The notes: a model not told the origin generated them from the letters alone. 64,000 nucleotides of DNA from Anoxybacillus pushchinoensis (GCF_900111795.1 NZ_FOJQ01000002.1:58449-122448); one strand, 5' to 3'. Counted from the first letter of the stretch, positions 17,538-27,443 are shown. Numbers and translations: made by a program.

Positions 17538-18284
17538 ATGAGCGAAGCAGCACAAACGTTAGACGGTTGGTATTGCCTGCATGATTTTCGCACAATTGAT
17601 TGGGTAGCTTGGAAAATGCTCTCGAATGATGAGCGTCAAGAAGCAATTCATGAGTTTTTAACGCTAGTGGAAAAATGGGAAACAACGGAAGCGGCTAAAG
17701 AGGGAAGTCACGCCATTTACACGATTATGGGGCAAAAAGCGGACGTCATGTTTATGCTTTTACGTCCGACGATGGAAGAACTTCATGAAATCGAAACAGC
17801 AATCAATAAAACAAAGTTAGCTGAATATCTCATCCCTGCGTATTCATACGTTTCTGTCGTTGAGCTAAGCAACTATTTGCCGGCAGAAGCTGGCGATCCG
17901 TATGAAAACCCAGAAGTGCGCCGCCGTTTATATCCGATTTTACCGAAAACAAATCACGTATGCTTCTATCCAATGGACAAGCGTCGTCAAGGAAATGATA
18001 ATTGGTACATGCTTCCGATGGAAGAACGCCGCAATTTAATGCGCGCACATGGCATGACAGGACGAAAATATGCAGGAAAAGTCGTACAAATTATTACGGG
18101 CTCTGTCGGTTTTGATGACTACGAATGGGGCGTCACTCTCTTTTCAAACGATGTCCTTCAGTTTAAAAAGCTTGTGTACGAAATGCGTTTCGATGAAGTA
18201 AGCGCACGATTTGGTGAGTTTGGCTCGTTTTTTGTTGGGAACATCTTGCCAAAGGAAAAAATACAATCGTTTTTACATGTATAG
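17538..18284 (+). CDS. hemQ: Coproheme decarboxylase
   Basis: Last enzyme of the coproporphyrin-dependent haem pathway of Gram-positives; it oxidatively decarboxylates coproheme III to haem b. The chlorite-dismutase-like fold is recognisable. YPMDKRR contains the catalytic Tyr (Y144) and Lys (K148), and H171 in RAHGMTGR is the proximal haem ligand, each shifted by one from the Geobacillus numbering. 248 aa. ATG 17538 follows AAAGGAGTGTGAC. Position beside pta is conserved in Bacillus. Confidence 0.95.
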   Translation: MSEAAQTLDGWYCLHDFRTIDWVAWKMLSNDERQEAIHEFLTLVEKWETTEAAKEGSHAIYTIMGQKADVMFMLLRPTMEELHEIETAINKTKLAEYLIPAYSYVSVVELSNYLPAEAGDPYENPEVRRRLYPILPKTNHVCFYPMDKRRQGNDNWYMLPMEERRNLMRAHGMTGRKYAGKVVQIITGSVGFDDYEWGVTLFSNDVLQFKKLVYEMRFDEVSARFGEFGSFFVGNILPKEKIQSFLHV

Positions 18285-18309
18285 GCCTCCGATTTGGAGG
18301 TCTTTTTTT
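18284..18309 (+). terminator. Terminator of hemQ
   Basis: GGCCTCC / GGAGGTC stem with loop GATTT and a seven-T run. Confidence 0.85.
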
Positions 18310-18406
18310 ATGATGTGCTTCATACATATAACAATGACGACTTTCCTCACATTTTCGCATGTTTCATCATAGGCTAATAGCGATTTCCATAAAGGGAGGG
18401 GAAGGG

Positions 18407-18829
18407 ATGGCTGTTGTTGCACATACAGAAGAAGATGTGAAATTACTGGCCCGTTTAATGCGAGCGGAAGCAGAAGGAGATGGACAGCTCGGCATGCTTA
18501 TGGTAGGGAACGTAGGAATTAATCGAGTCATCGCAGACTGTCTAGATTTTATTGGACTGCGTACCATTCGACAAATGGTATTCCAAAGTCCTGGGGGATT
18601 TGAAGCTGTACAAAAGGGGTATTTTTATCAACGTGCCCGCGAAGAAGACATGCGCCTTGCCCGGCGCGTCATTCGCGGTGAGCGATTTCATCCAGCAACG
18701 CATGCGCTTTGGTTTTTCCGACCAGATGGTCCTTGTCCAGCACGATGGTTTAATCAATGGAATACCGGTCGCTTCAAATCTCATTGTTTTTACGCGCCAA
18801 CTCGCTGGGATTGTCCACGCGTATATTAA
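18407..18829 (+). CDS. cwlJ: Spore cortex-lytic hydrolase CwlJ
   Basis: Cortex-lytic enzyme of the SleB/CwlJ (hydrolase_2) family, active in the spore coat during germination. MRAEAEGDG holds the presumed catalytic Glu, and HALWFFRPDG..CPARW..Q and KSHCFYAP are family features. There is no signal peptide or peptidoglycan-binding domain, as expected for CwlJ (140 aa) rather than SleB. ATG 18407 follows GGGAGGGGAAGGG. gerQ starts 18 bases downstream, forming a bicistron as in B. anthracis. A CATACATA element at 18321-18328 resembles a sigma-E -10, but no matching -35 is clear. Confidence 0.92.
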   Translation: MAVVAHTEEDVKLLARLMRAEAEGDGQLGMLMVGNVGINRVIADCLDFIGLRTIRQMVFQSPGGFEAVQKGYFYQRAREEDMRLARRVIRGERFHPATHALWFFRPDGPCPARWFNQWNTGRFKSHCFYAPTRWDCPRVY

Positions 18830-18847
18830 TTTAAGGGAGGGATTAGT

Positions 18848-19291
18848 ATGAGTGAAGAAAGACAACAAGTTCCTTATTATGCATATCCTTACTACTATCC
18901 GTACCAAATGCCAACATATCCATTTGGGTTGCCTACACCAACGTTTACGCCCCAAACGGGAGCGATGCAAACACCAACGACCGCAAGCCAACCGCTACCG
19001 GGGATGCTCCCGATTGAAGAGTCGTACATTGAAAACATTTTGCGCCTAAACAAAGGTAAAATCGCCACAGTTTATGCGACGTTTGAAAACAATCGTGAAT
19101 GGAATGCGAAAATTTTCCGCGGCGTCGTTGAAGCAGCTGGACGCGACCATCTTATTTTAAGTGATCCACAAACAGGCATGCGCTATTTATTGCCGATGAT
19201 TTATCTCGACTATGTGACATTTGATGAAGAAATTAATTATGAATATCCATTTGCATCAGGTGTCGGATTAAGCACATATGCTCCACGTTAA
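18848..19291 (+). CDS. gerQ: Spore coat protein GerQ
   Basis: Inner coat protein that recruits CwlJ and is crosslinked by transglutaminase. The first 60 residues are tyrosine- and proline-rich (low complexity); the conserved C-terminal domain begins near ESYIENILRLNKGK and ends DYVTFDEEINYEYPF. 147 aa, shorter than B. subtilis GerQ because the N-terminal repeat region is shorter. Ribosome site AAGGGAGGG. Its direct coupling to cwlJ matches their functional partnership. Confidence 0.93.
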   Translation: MSEERQQVPYYAYPYYYPYQMPTYPFGLPTPTFTPQTGAMQTPTTASQPLPGMLPIEESYIENILRLNKGKIATVYATFENNREWNAKIFRGVVEAAGRDHLILSDPQTGMRYLLPMIYLDYVTFDEEINYEYPFASGVGLSTYAPR

Positions 19292-19320
19292 AAACGAGGC
19301 GTCCAACGCGCCTCGTTTTA
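19291..19320. terminator. Bidirectional terminator gerQ/ywdK
   Basis: AAAACGAGGCG / CGCCTCGTTTT perfect 11-bp stem, 7-base loop. Confidence 0.85.
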
Positions 19321-19680
19321 CATATGTTTGATCGCAGTATACGCTAAAAGTAACCAAGCGATAATAAACGATACGCCTCCAAACGGGGTAATCGCCCCAA
19401 GTATTTTGATTTGTGTCAAACTAAGGATATACAAACTTCCTGAAAATAAGACGATGCCCGCAACCATAAACCAACCAGCTGGCGTCACGTTCGGCCATTT
19501 TGTCGCAAACAACGCAACGAGAAACAAACCGAGCGTATGGAACATTTGGTATTGTACCGCTTTTTGCCACGTGTCTATGTATCGATCCGGAATTGTTCCT
19601 TCCAACACGTGCGCCCCGAACGCGCCTAGCGCAACACATAACGCCGCACTAACCGAGGCGATGATCGTAAATCGTTTCAT
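19318..19680 (-). CDS. ywdK: DUF423 membrane protein YwdK
   Basis: 120-aa membrane protein with four hydrophobic segments, DUF423 family. GAFGAHVLEG and the central YQMFHTLGLFLVAL are the diagnostic motifs. Function unknown. ATG 19680 is preceded by TTAGGAGGGGGAGC; the longer frame to 19731 overlaps ywdI and is rejected. Follows ywdI by ten bases. Confidence 0.82.
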   Translation of the reverse strand: MKRFTIIASVSAALCVALGAFGAHVLEGTIPDRYIDTWQKAVQYQMFHTLGLFLVALFATKWPNVTPAGWFMVAGIVLFSGSLYILSLTQIKILGAITPFGGVSFIIAWLLLAYTAIKHM

Positions 19681-19690
19681 GCTCCCCCTC

Positions 19691-19927
19691 CTAAAAATCA
19701 AGTAATGACGGTCCGTTCGCATCGCCGTCAATGTCTAATCGTTCTTTTGTTGCCGGCTGCGTGGCAACGATCGTTGACGTGTTCGCTGACGGCTGTTGTA
19801 AAATAACGTCACACAATGCACGAACGGCATACATATGCTCACGCAACGCCTGCGGTGACGACGTATGCTTTGCTTTTGCAATTTCTTCTTCCATTTTTGT
19901 TAACACATGTGTCACTAATATGTTCAA
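19691..19927 (-). CDS. ywdI: YwdI family protein
   Basis: 78-aa soluble protein of the Bacillus YwdI family, function unknown. An amphipathic helical N-terminal half (LREHMYAVRALCDVIL) is followed by a Thr/Pro-rich linker and a short acidic tail. The start is TTG 19927 with GGGAG about ten bases upstream; there is no nearby ATG. It leads a ywdI-ywdK pair, the order seen in B. subtilis. Confidence 0.65.
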   Translation of the reverse strand: MNILVTHVLTKMEEEIAKAKHTSSPQALREHMYAVRALCDVILQQPSANTSTIVATQPATKERLDIDGDANGPSLLDF

Positions 19928-19995
19928 AACGTTTTCACTCCCGTCTTCCTTTTTCCCTTAAAACAATGGTATCTTATACATAGCAACTTTTCAAA

Positions 19996-20011
19996 TTGAA
20001 AACGCTTTAAT
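19996..20011. promoter_or_regulatory. Candidate cre (CcpA) site upstream of the glucosidase
   Basis: TTGAAAACGCTTTAAT matches the WTGNAANCGNWNNCAW consensus except for one base (A for C). It is 22 bases before the start codon, where CcpA would block transcription. Confidence 0.45.
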
Positions 20012-20032
20012 TGGACAAAGGAGTGACAACAA

Positions 20033-21649
20033 ATGAAACGGACATGGTGGAAAGAAGCTGTCGTATACCAAGTATATTGGCGAAGCTTTTTTGATTCAAA
20101 CGGCGATGGATACGGCGATTTAGAAGGGCTCATTCAAAAGCTCGATTACATTCACGATTTAGGGGTCGATGTCATTTGGCTCAATCCGTGCTACGAGTCA
20201 CCAGATAAAGATAACGGATACGACATTTCAGACTATTATCGCATTATGGATAAAGCAGGGGATATGGAGACGTTTGATCGCCTGCTTCACGAAGTGCATC
20301 AACGTGGAATGAAATTAATTATGGACCTTGTCGTAAACCATACATCCGATCAACATCCTTGGTTTATTGAGTCGCGTTCGTCAAAAGACAACCCGAAGCG
20401 CGATTGGTACATATGGCGTGACAAGCCAAATAACTGGCGTTCGTACTTTACACCGTCCGCATGGGAATACGATGAAAAAACAGGGCAATACTACTTCCAT
20501 TCCTTTGCAGTTGAACAACCAGATTTGAATTGGGAAAATAAAGAAGTTCGTGAAGAAATTTATAAAATGATGCGCTTTTGGTTAGATAAAGGCATCGACG
20601 GATTCCGTTTAGATGCGATTGCTTTATTAGCGAAACCAGACGGATTTCCGGACGCAGAAAATCCGTATGACATTCGCTATTTAACAAACAATCCGGGCGT
20701 GCACGAGTATTTACAAGAAATGCACGACAAAGTACTTAAACATTATGACATTTTTACCGTCGGGGAAGTTGCTTTCGTATCGCCAGAAGAAGGCTTAAAA
20801 TATGTTGAGGAAGACCGAAACGAGCTACATACACTGTTCCATTTTGAAGTATGTGACGAAATGCCGACATGGGATCCGATTCGCTTTAAACAAATTCAAA
20901 AACGTTGGTATGAAGGGTTGTGGGGGAAAGGATGGAACTCACAATTTTTAAACAACCACGACCATACGCGACAAGTGACGCGCTACGGAAACGATAAACA
21001 GTTCCGTGTTGAATCAGCGAAATTGCTCGCTACGCTCGTGCATACGTTGCCTGGAACGCCATACATTTATCAAGGAGAAGAAATCGGCATGACGGGCGTC
21101 AAATTTGACTCGATCGATGACTACAACGACATTGCGATGAAAAATAAATATGCCGAGGAAGTCGCGAAAGGACGCGATCCGAAAGAAGTACTCGAAAGCT
21201 TGCAGCTATTGAGCCGCGATAACTCGCGCACACCAATGCAATGGGACGATAGCGAACATGCAGGATTTACAACAGGCACGCCGTGGCTCAAAGTAAATCC
21301 AAACTATAAAGAGATTAACGTCAAACAGGCATTGGCCGCTCCGAACTCAGTATATTATTACTATAAAAAGCTTATTCAATTACGCAAACAAAATCCGGTA
21401 ATGGTGTACGGCACATTCCGCGATCTTTCAGAAAATGAGCCGTACATTTATGCCTATACACGCGAGCTCGATGGCGTTCGCTGGCTGATCGTTTTAAATC
21501 ATTGCGACAGCGACAACGTATATACATTGCCAGAAGAGCTCAGCTCTGCAAGTCGCCGCCTCTTGCTCGGCAACTATATAGACGTCAAAGAAGAAGGAAC
21601 GACGCTTCATATGCGCCCACACGAAGCGAGAATTTATGCATTACAGTAA
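20033..21649 (+). CDS. GH13 alpha-glucosidase / oligo-1,6-glucosidase
   Basis: Cytoplasmic alpha-glucosidase that releases glucose from maltose/isomaltose-type oligosaccharides. Catalytic residues: nucleophile D194 in GFRLDAI, acid/base E245 in TVGEVAF, and D310 in NNHDHTR. The N-terminus TWWKEAVVYQVYWRSF and the block QPDLNW are typical of subfamily 31. A calcium-like loop DSNGDGYGD is present. 538 aa, slightly short. Not obviously trehalose-6-phosphate hydrolase, but alpha-1,4 and alpha-1,6 preference cannot be separated by eye. The gene stands alone with a cre-like site upstream. Confidence 0.85.
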   Translation: MKRTWWKEAVVYQVYWRSFFDSNGDGYGDLEGLIQKLDYIHDLGVDVIWLNPCYESPDKDNGYDISDYYRIMDKAGDMETFDRLLHEVHQRGMKLIMDLVVNHTSDQHPWFIESRSSKDNPKRDWYIWRDKPNNWRSYFTPSAWEYDEKTGQYYFHSFAVEQPDLNWENKEVREEIYKMMRFWLDKGIDGFRLDAIALLAKPDGFPDAENPYDIRYLTNNPGVHEYLQEMHDKVLKHYDIFTVGEVAFVSPEEGLKYVEEDRNELHTLFHFEVCDEMPTWDPIRFKQIQKRWYEGLWGKGWNSQFLNNHDHTRQVTRYGNDKQFRVESAKLLATLVHTLPGTPYIYQGEEIGMTGVKFDSIDDYNDIAMKNKYAEEVAKGRDPKEVLESLQLLSRDNSRTPMQWDDSEHAGFTTGTPWLKVNPNYKEINVKQALAAPNSVYYYYKKLIQLRKQNPVMVYGTFRDLSENEPYIYAYTRELDGVRWLIVLNHCDSDNVYTLPEELSSASRRLLLGNYIDVKEEGTTLHMRPHEARIYALQ

Positions 21650-21676
21650 GCAGCCGATGTGGCTGCTTACTTTTTG
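21645..21676 (+). terminator. Terminator after the GH13 gene
   Basis: AGTAAGCAGCC / GGCTGCTTACT with loop GATGT, then TTTTTG. Confidence 0.85.
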
Positions 21677-22662
21677 TTTACCGCCTGTTCAAACGCTTCT
21701 AACGCTCGTTTTTCCCCAAAGACGATGACGATGTCGCCCGCGCAAAACCGCTCATCTGGGGACGGGTTCCCAATGATGGCGTCCTGTCGCTGAATAGCAA
21801 TAATCGTCACTCGAAAGCGCGTCTTTACCGCTTGATCGCCGACAGACGTATGAACAAATGAAGAATGAGGCTCAATCTTTACTTCCTCAATGGCGTATTG
21901 TCCGGTACGGTCGTGAAAAATCGTATCAACATAATCGACAGTAACTGGCTTTAATATCGTCATCGCCATGCGCCGGCCGCTCAAAAACGAAGGGTTAATC
22001 ACCTTGTCCGCACCGGCGCGCCGCAATTTTTCTTCTGATTCTGGCCGCTCGGCACGCGCGACAACTTGAATGTCGCGGTTTATTCCTTTTGCTGTTAAGG
22101 CAATAAAGACGTTATCAGCATCAGATGGCAACGCGGCAATTAAGCCAGCCGCCCGTTCAATGCCTGCCGCGATCAATACGTCATCTTCTGTCGCATCCCC
22201 TTCGACGTACGGAGGAGGGTCGTCCATTTCTTCGAGCCAATCCGTCTTTCGCTCAATAACAACGACAGGTGTCCCGTTTTTAACAAGCTCGCGCACCACT
22301 TGTTCGCCAACGCGCCCAAATCCGCATACGATAATATGATTTGCCATCATCTCGATTTTCTTTTTCATTTTTCGCCTCCGTACCGTTTTTGAAAATTCGC
22401 CTTCCATCATCATAGAAACGACTGCCCCTGTCGCGTAGGTGACGATGCTGATGCCGACTGGAATAATGATGAGGGCAAACAGTTTTCCGTAAAATGTTTG
22501 TGGAACAGTATCCCCGTAACCAACCGTTAAAATGGTGACAACTGTCAGCCAAAGCGCATCAAAAAAAGATAATTGTTCTGAGAACATAAATCCTACTGTG
22601 CCTGCGATAATGGCTACCATCATCGCGACGACAGAAACGACGATGGAGCGCGATGAACTCAT
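21667..22662 (-). CDS. Two-helix K+ channel with RCK domain
   Basis: Ligand-gated potassium channel of the MthK/YugO type. Two membrane helices flank the pore loop with selectivity filter TVGYGD (46-51). The cytoplasmic part carries an RCK_N Rossmann fold (VCGFGRVGEQV, then VVIERK) and a C-terminal TrkA-C domain. 331 aa, standard length. Ribosome site GGGGAGAAACG. Its start overlaps the stop of the upstream small gene as ATGA, so expression is coupled to the ung cluster. Some related channels use an internal start to make free RCK subunits; not assessable here. Confidence 0.9.
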   Translation of the reverse strand: MSSSRSIVVSVVAMMVAIIAGTVGFMFSEQLSFFDALWLTVVTILTVGYGDTVPQTFYGKLFALIIIPVGISIVTYATGAVVSMMMEGEFSKTVRRRKMKKKIEMMANHIIVCGFGRVGEQVVRELVKNGTPVVVIERKTDWLEEMDDPPPYVEGDATEDDVLIAAGIERAAGLIAALPSDADNVFIALTAKGINRDIQVVARAERPESEEKLRRAGADKVINPSFLSGRRMAMTILKPVTVDYVDTIFHDRTGQYAIEEVKIEPHSSFVHTSVGDQAVKTRFRVTIIAIQRQDAIIGNPSPDERFCAGDIVIVFGEKRALEAFEQAVNKK

Positions 22663-22865
22663 TCGTTTCTCCCCTTATTTTCTTTTTTAGCAAACTTCAT
22701 GCACGGCGTACCAGACGATTGTTTCACGACAATGGAAGGGAGCGCAGCACTTTTAAAACCGAACGCACGACAACCGCGCGGCAGCTGCGGGTCCCACGTG
22801 ACGTAAAAATGTTTGCATGCATAACAGTTTATTCGTGTATCAAATGTTTTCGATTTGCCAGTCAA
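22659..22865 (-). CDS. Small cysteine-rich protein overlapping ung
   Basis: 68-aa conserved Bacillaceae-type protein of unknown function. It has CYACKHF, then CRAFGF and GTPC: four cysteines spaced like a zinc-ribbon or small metal site. TTG 22865 is chosen because GGGAGAGAGACGA precedes it inside the last codons of ung. The gene overlaps ung by 26 bases and the channel gene by 4, so the three genes form a tightly coupled unit. The longer open frame upstream is antisense-free but lies wholly within ung and is not credible. Confidence 0.7.
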   Translation of the reverse strand: MTGKSKTFDTRINCYACKHFYVTWDPQLPRGCRAFGFKSAALPSIVVKQSSGTPCMKFAKKENKGRNE

Positions 22866-23514
22866 TCGTCTCTCTCCCTGTTCGTTGTAAAAACGCGTTC
22901 GTTTTCGAAAACGGGCGGCTGCCGAAAAAGCCTCGCGCGGCTGAAAGTGGGCTCGGATGCGGGGCTTCAATAAGATAATGATGTTCATTTGTAATGAGCG
23001 CTTTTTTCGCTTGGGCATGACGCCCCCATAAAATAAAGACGACCGGTTCTTGCTTTTCATTTACAAGTTCAATGACACGGTCCGTAAAATGCTCCCATCC
23101 TTTTCCTTTATGCGAATTCGCTTCCCCTCTTCGCACCGTTAATACCGTATTTAACAATAACACTCCCTGCTTCGCCCATTTTAATAAATAACCGTTGTTT
23201 GGAATATAGCACCCAAGGTCATCTTGTAACTCTTTAAAAATGTTTAATAACGACGGAGGTAAAGGGACGCCCGGTTTGACAGAAAAACTTAATCCGTGCG
23301 CTTGATTCGGTCCATGATACGGATCTTGTCCTAAAATAACGACTTTCACATTGGCATATGGCGTGTAATGAAGGGCGTTGAAAATATCGTGCATATCGGG
23401 ATAAATCGTTTTCGTGCGATATTCTTCTTTTAAAAACTGACGCAACTTCAAATAATACGGCTTTTGAAATTCCTCTTCTAATAGAGGCGCCCAATCATTT
23501 TTCAATATGCTCAT
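22840..23514 (-). CDS. ung: Uracil-DNA glycosylase
   Basis: Family 1 UDG that removes uracil from [11 protein letters not shown] (D64 activates water) and the C-terminal [19 protein letters not shown] (catalytic His, intercalation loop) are both intact. 224 aa. ATG 23514 follows GGAAGGAGTGAAACG; a frame extension to 23535 is unnecessary. Downstream genes overlap. Confidence 0.96.
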   Translation of the reverse strand: MSILKNDWAPLLEEEFQKPYYLKLRQFLKEEYRTKTIYPDMHDIFNALHYTPYANVKVVILGQDPYHGPNQAHGLSFSVKPGVPLPPSLLNIFKELQDDLGCYIPNNGYLLKWAKQGVLLLNTVLTVRRGEANSHKGKGWEHFTDRVIELVNEKQEPVVFILWGRHAQAKKALITNEHHYLIEAPHPSPLSAARGFFGSRPFSKTNAFLQRTGRETIDWQIENI

Positions 23515-23536
23515 CGTTTCACTCCTTCCTAACATA

Positions 23537-23567
23537 AAGGCTACCCTAACGATAGGATAGCCTGTTT
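23537..23567. terminator. Hairpin between glyQS and ung
   Basis: AGGCTA(C)CCTA / TAGG(A)TAGCCT stem with one mismatch. The U-run is on the plus-strand side; on the minus strand only TTATG follows, so termination after glyQS may be weak. Confidence 0.4.
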
Positions 23568-23571
23568 TTCG

Positions 23572-24954
23572 TTAAAATTGAATTTTTTCTTCTAAAAAGT
23601 CTTTTAATTGTGCGATTGGAATGCGTGTTTGTTCCATCGTGTCGCGATCGCGCACAGTTACCATTTGATCTTGTTCTGAGTCGAAATCATACGTAATACA
23701 GAACGGTGTTCCGATTTCATCTTGACGGCGATATCGTTTTCCGATCGAACCAGACTCGTCGTAATCGACCATAAAGTGCTGGGAAAGCTGTTCAAAAATA
23801 GCACGTGCACCTTCTGATAACTTTTTCGACAACGGCAATATCGCGGCCTTGTACGGCGCTAATGCTGGGTGAAGATGCATAACGGTGCGCGTCGTGCCGT
23901 CTGCAAGTTGTTCTTCTTCATATGCATCAATCATAAAGGCAAGCGTCACGCGGTCTGCACCAAGTGAAGGTTCAATGCAGTACGGAATGAAACGCTCATT
24001 CGTCTCTTGATCGAGGTAATGGAAATCTTCTCCTGAATATTCCATATGACGGCGCAAATCGTAATCGGTGCGCGATGCAACGCCCCACAGCTCGCCCCAA
24101 CCGAACGGGAACTTATATTCAATATCTGTTGTCGCGTTGCTGTAGTGAGATAGTTCATCTTCAGAATGATCGCGCAAACGAATGTTTTCACGCTTCATGC
24201 CAAGCGATAAAAGCCACTGTTCGCAATATTGTTTCCAATAATCAAACCATTGCAATTCCTCGCCCGGCTTGCAGAAAAATTCAAGCTCCATTTGCTCAAA
24301 TTCGCGCGTACGGAATGTGAAGTTTCCAGGTGTAATTTCGTTCCGAAAACTTTTTCCGATTTGCGCAATACCAAACGGCAATTTTTTGCGCATTGTCCGC
24401 TGCACGTTTTTAAAGTTTACAAAAATGCCTTGTGCCGTTTCAGGACGAAGATAAATTTCGTTCGCGCTCGATTCCGTTACACCTTGGAACGTTTTAAACA
24501 TTAAGTTAAATTGGCGAATGTTCGTAAAGTCGCGACTGCCGCAATCCGGACAAGCGATGTCGTGCTCTTGGATGAGCTGCTCCATTTTTTCAAATGGGAG
24601 CCCATCGACAACCATTTCAATGCCTTTCGCTTCAAGGGCGCTTTCGATAAGTTTGTCTGCCCGGTGACGCGCTTTACATTGTTTACAGTCAATCATCGGA
24701 TCGTTGAAGTTCCCTAAATGACCTGACGCTTCCCACGTGCGCGGGTTCATTAAAATCGCTGCATCTAATCCGACATTGTACGGCGATTGTTGGACAAACT
24801 TTTTCCACCATGCGCGCTTAATATTATTTTTTAATTCTGTCCCTAGCGGACCGTAATCCCACGTATTCGCTAACCCACCGTAAATTTCTGAGCCAGGAAA
24901 AACAAAACCGCGATGTTTCGCATGTGCCACAATTTGATCCATCGTTACCGACAT
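23572..24954 (-). CDS. glyQS: Glycyl-tRNA synthetase (single-chain)
   Basis: Class II synthetase of the homodimeric type that charges tRNA-Gly. N-terminal [14 protein letters not shown] and WDYGPLG (motif 1 region), [23 protein letters not shown] split around motif 2, and a C-terminal anticodon domain. Cysteine pairs (CKQC, CPDCG) suggest a zinc insert. 460 aa. ATG follows AGAGGAGGATG. Controlled by the glycine T-box at 24988-25205. B. subtilis uses a two-subunit enzyme instead, so this gene argues for the Geobacillus/Anoxybacillus side. Confidence 0.95.
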   Translation of the reverse strand: MSVTMDQIVAHAKHRGFVFPGSEIYGGLANTWDYGPLGTELKNNIKRAWWKKFVQQSPYNVGLDAAILMNPRTWEASGHLGNFNDPMIDCKQCKARHRADKLIESALEAKGIEMVVDGLPFEKMEQLIQEHDIACPDCGSRDFTNIRQFNLMFKTFQGVTESSANEIYLRPETAQGIFVNFKNVQRTMRKKLPFGIAQIGKSFRNEITPGNFTFRTREFEQMELEFFCKPGEELQWFDYWKQYCEQWLLSLGMKRENIRLRDHSEDELSHYSNATTDIEYKFPFGWGELWGVASRTDYDLRRHMEYSGEDFHYLDQETNERFIPYCIEPSLGADRVTLAFMIDAYEEEQLADGTTRTVMHLHPALAPYKAAILPLSKKLSEGARAIFEQLSQHFMVDYDESGSIGKRYRRQDEIGTPFCITYDFDSEQDQMVTVRDRDTMEQTRIPIAQLKDFLEEKIQF

Positions 24955-24987
24955 ATTTCATCCTCCTCTTATGAAGTGTAAACAAAA

Positions 24988-25205
24988 AAACGCTCTCGTC
25001 CTTAGGCCTTTCGCCTAGGGACGAGAGCGTAACTCCCGCGGTTCCACCCTAGTTGATGCGTAACGCATCCACTTTTTGCGTGAAGCAACTCCAGACTGCC
25101 GTTTCGCTAAGCGTCTTTGCTAGGCTTCCACCCCCCCTAGCTCGCTATAAAAGAACGATCTTAGCTACTATCCATCTTTCATCGTTGCACCTGTATTTCG
25201 TTTGG
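24988..25205 (-). promoter_or_regulatory. Glycine T-box riboswitch
   Basis: tRNA-sensing leader of glyQS. The conserved T-box AGGGTGGAACCGCG is at 25050-25037 (minus). A long terminator arm spans 25029-24991, ending in a run of seven T. Stem I closes with GCAAC/GTTGC; the putative specifier codon GGC (Gly) is at 25100-25098, on the 3' side of the internal loop. Uncharged tRNA-Gly should stabilise the antiterminator. Confidence 0.92.
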
Positions 25206-25210
25206 CTAAT

Positions 25211-25239
25211 ATTGTATCAAACGACAATACGAGCGTCAA
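25211..25239 (-). promoter_or_regulatory. glyQS promoter
   Basis: Minus-strand TTGACG (25239-25234), 17-bp spacer, TACAAT (25216-25211), immediately before the T-box leader. Confidence 0.8.
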
Positions 25240-25254
25240 GGGGAGGGAAACCGG

Positions 25255-26784
25255 TTAATTCCGAATTAAGTAGTCAAACGCACCTAAAGAAGCTGTTGCG
25301 CCTGAGCCCATGGAAATGATAATCTGTTTATATGCGCTATCTGTACAATCGCCAGCAGCGAAGACACCAGGAACGTTTGTTGCACCGCGTTTATCGACGA
25401 TAATTTCACCGAAGCGATTGCGCTCGACCGTTCCTTCTAACCACTCTGTATTCGGTACGAGTCCAATTTGAACAAATACACCTTGAAGTTCAATATGGTG
25501 CTCTTCGCCTGTTGCGCGATCAATATACGTGAGACCGTTTACTTTGTCTGTACCTGTAATTTCTTTCGTTTGCGCATTTTTAATGACTGTTACGTTCGGT
25601 AAGCTGTACAAACGATCTTGCAACACAGCATCCGCCTTTAATTCTGGCGCAAACTCAAGAACGGTCACATGCTTAGCAATTCCCGCCAGGTCAATTGCCG
25701 CTTCGACCCCAGAGTTACCACCGCCAATGACCGCGACATGCTTTCCTTCGAACAACGGACCATCGCAATGCGGGCAGTAAGCAACCCCTTTATTTTTGAA
25801 CTCCGCTTCGCCAGGGACGCCGAGATTGCGCCAACGCGCACCTGTCGCGATAATGACCGCTTTACTTTTTAAAACGGCGCCGTTTTCAAGTTCAACTTCA
25901 ATGAGGTCTTTCTTTTCCAACCGTTTCGCACGCTGCAAGTTCATAATGTCAACATTGTAATGTTTCACATGTTCTTCAAGGCTTGCCGCGAGCTTTGGAC
26001 CTTCTGTATATTTGACGCTAATAAAGTTTTCAATGCCTAGCGTATCTAAAATTTGACCGCCAAAACGTTCAGCGACAATTCCCGTGCGAATGCCTTTACG
26101 CGCAGCATAAATGGCTGCTGTCGCACCAGCAGGTCCCCCACCGATGACAAGCACGTCGAACGGGTCTTTGTTTGCGAACGTTGAAGCATCTGGCGTGCTT
26201 CCTAACTTCGCAAGAATTTCTTCAAGCGACATGCGGCCGCTCGCAAACGGTTCGCCATTTAAAAAGACAGTTGGCACCGCCATCACGTCTTTTTGTTCGA
26301 CTTCTTCTTTAAATGCTGCTCCATCAATCATCGTATGTGAAATATTCGGATTTAGTACGCTCATGACGTTTAATGCTTGAACGACGTCCGGACAGTTATG
26401 GCACGTTAAGCTGACGTATGTTTCAAAACGGTACGTTCCTTGTAAACCTTTAATTTGATCAATGACCGCTTGATCGACCTTTGGCGGACGTCCACTCACT
26501 TGAAGCAACGCAAGCACGAGGGAAGTAAATTCATGTCCTAAAGGCACTCCCGCGAACACAACGCCCGTTTCTTCGCCAACGCGATTGACGCTAAAGCTTG
26601 GCGTTCTCTCTAACGTTGTTTTTTCTACTTTGATTTTCGATGACATTGTTGCAAGCTCATCGACTAAAGCAAGCATATCGCGGGAAACTGAATCGTCTCC
26701 CGCGCTCACTTTTAACACAATGTCATTTTCCATCAATTGTAGATATTGGGCGAGCTGTGCTTTAATTTCAGCATCCAATACCAT
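25255..26784 (-). CDS. ahpF: Alkyl hydroperoxide reductase subunit F
   Basis: NADH-dependent flavoprotein that reduces AhpC. An N-terminal tandem thioredoxin-fold domain carries C128-HN-C131; then FAD-binding [14 protein letters not shown] (~212), redox pair C337-PH-C340 and NAD-binding [12 protein letters not shown]. 509 aa, normal. Ribosome site AAGGAGG. It follows ahpC by 14 bases in one operon. Confidence 0.96.
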   Translation of the reverse strand: MVLDAEIKAQLAQYLQLMENDIVLKVSAGDDSVSRDMLALVDELATMSSKIKVEKTTLERTPSFSVNRVGEETGVVFAGVPLGHEFTSLVLALLQVSGRPPKVDQAVIDQIKGLQGTYRFETYVSLTCHNCPDVVQALNVMSVLNPNISHTMIDGAAFKEEVEQKDVMAVPTVFLNGEPFASGRMSLEEILAKLGSTPDASTFANKDPFDVLVIGGGPAGATAAIYAARKGIRTGIVAERFGGQILDTLGIENFISVKYTEGPKLAASLEEHVKHYNVDIMNLQRAKRLEKKDLIEVELENGAVLKSKAVIIATGARWRNLGVPGEAEFKNKGVAYCPHCDGPLFEGKHVAVIGGGNSGVEAAIDLAGIAKHVTVLEFAPELKADAVLQDRLYSLPNVTVIKNAQTKEITGTDKVNGLTYIDRATGEEHHIELQGVFVQIGLVPNTEWLEGTVERNRFGEIIVDKRGATNVPGVFAAGDCTDSAYKQIIISMGSGATASLGAFDYLIRN

Positions 26785-26798
26785 TGACGTAAGCCTCC

Positions 26799-27362
26799 TT
26801 AAATTTTACCTACAAGGTCAAGGCTTGGCTTCAATGTTTGCCCACCTTCTTGCCATTTTGCTGGGCATACTTCGCCAGGGTTGTTGCGCACGTATTGTGC
26901 AGCTTTAATTTTGTTTACAATTGTGCTTGCGTCGCGACCGATGCCGTCAGCGTTAATTTCAACTGCTTGGATAACGCCATCTGGGTCGATAATGAACGTA
27001 CCGCGTTGCGCAAGACCTGTTTCTTCATCAAGCACTTCGAACATGCGTGATAATTTTTGTGAAGGGTCGCCGATCATTACGTATTCAATTTTGCTAATAG
27101 CTGGCGAATGATCGTGCCATGCTTTATGCGTGAAGTGTGTATCCGTTGAAACAGAGTATACTTCAACACCAAGCTCTTTTAATTTCGGATATTCGTTTTG
27201 TAAATCTTCTAATTCTGTTGGGCAAACGAACGTAAAGTCTGCTGGATAGAAGCAAACGACGCTCCATTTTCCTTTTAAGTTTTCTTCTGTTACCTCGATA
27301 AATTCACCGTTATGGTACGCCATCGCTTTAAATGGTTGTACTTGTTTTCCTACTAATGGCAT
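26799..27362 (-). CDS. ahpC: Alkyl hydroperoxide reductase subunit C (peroxiredoxin)
   Basis: Typical 2-Cys peroxiredoxin that scavenges H2O2 and organic peroxides. Peroxidatic C47 lies in FTFVCPTE and resolving C166 in EVCPAKW. 187 aa. AGGAGG precedes ATG 27362. The upstream PerR box indicates peroxide induction. Operon ahpC-ahpF. Confidence 0.97.
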   Translation of the reverse strand: MPLVGKQVQPFKAMAYHNGEFIEVTEENLKGKWSVVCFYPADFTFVCPTELEDLQNEYPKLKELGVEVYSVSTDTHFTHKAWHDHSPAISKIEYVMIGDPSQKLSRMFEVLDEETGLAQRGTFIIDPDGVIQAVEINADGIGRDASTIVNKIKAAQYVRNNPGEVCPAKWQEGGQTLKPSLDLVGKI

Positions 27363-27443
27363 GTTTCATCATCCTCCTGCATCATTTTTTTGCATGTTAG
27401 TAGTATGGTCCAGCCATATAGAAAATATGACTGACAAATTAAA

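Noticed and set aside
22659..23060. A 133-codon reading of the small cysteine-rich gene
   Set aside because: Its first half lies inside the conserved C-terminal part of ung in another frame; the TTG at 22865 with its own ribosome site is better.
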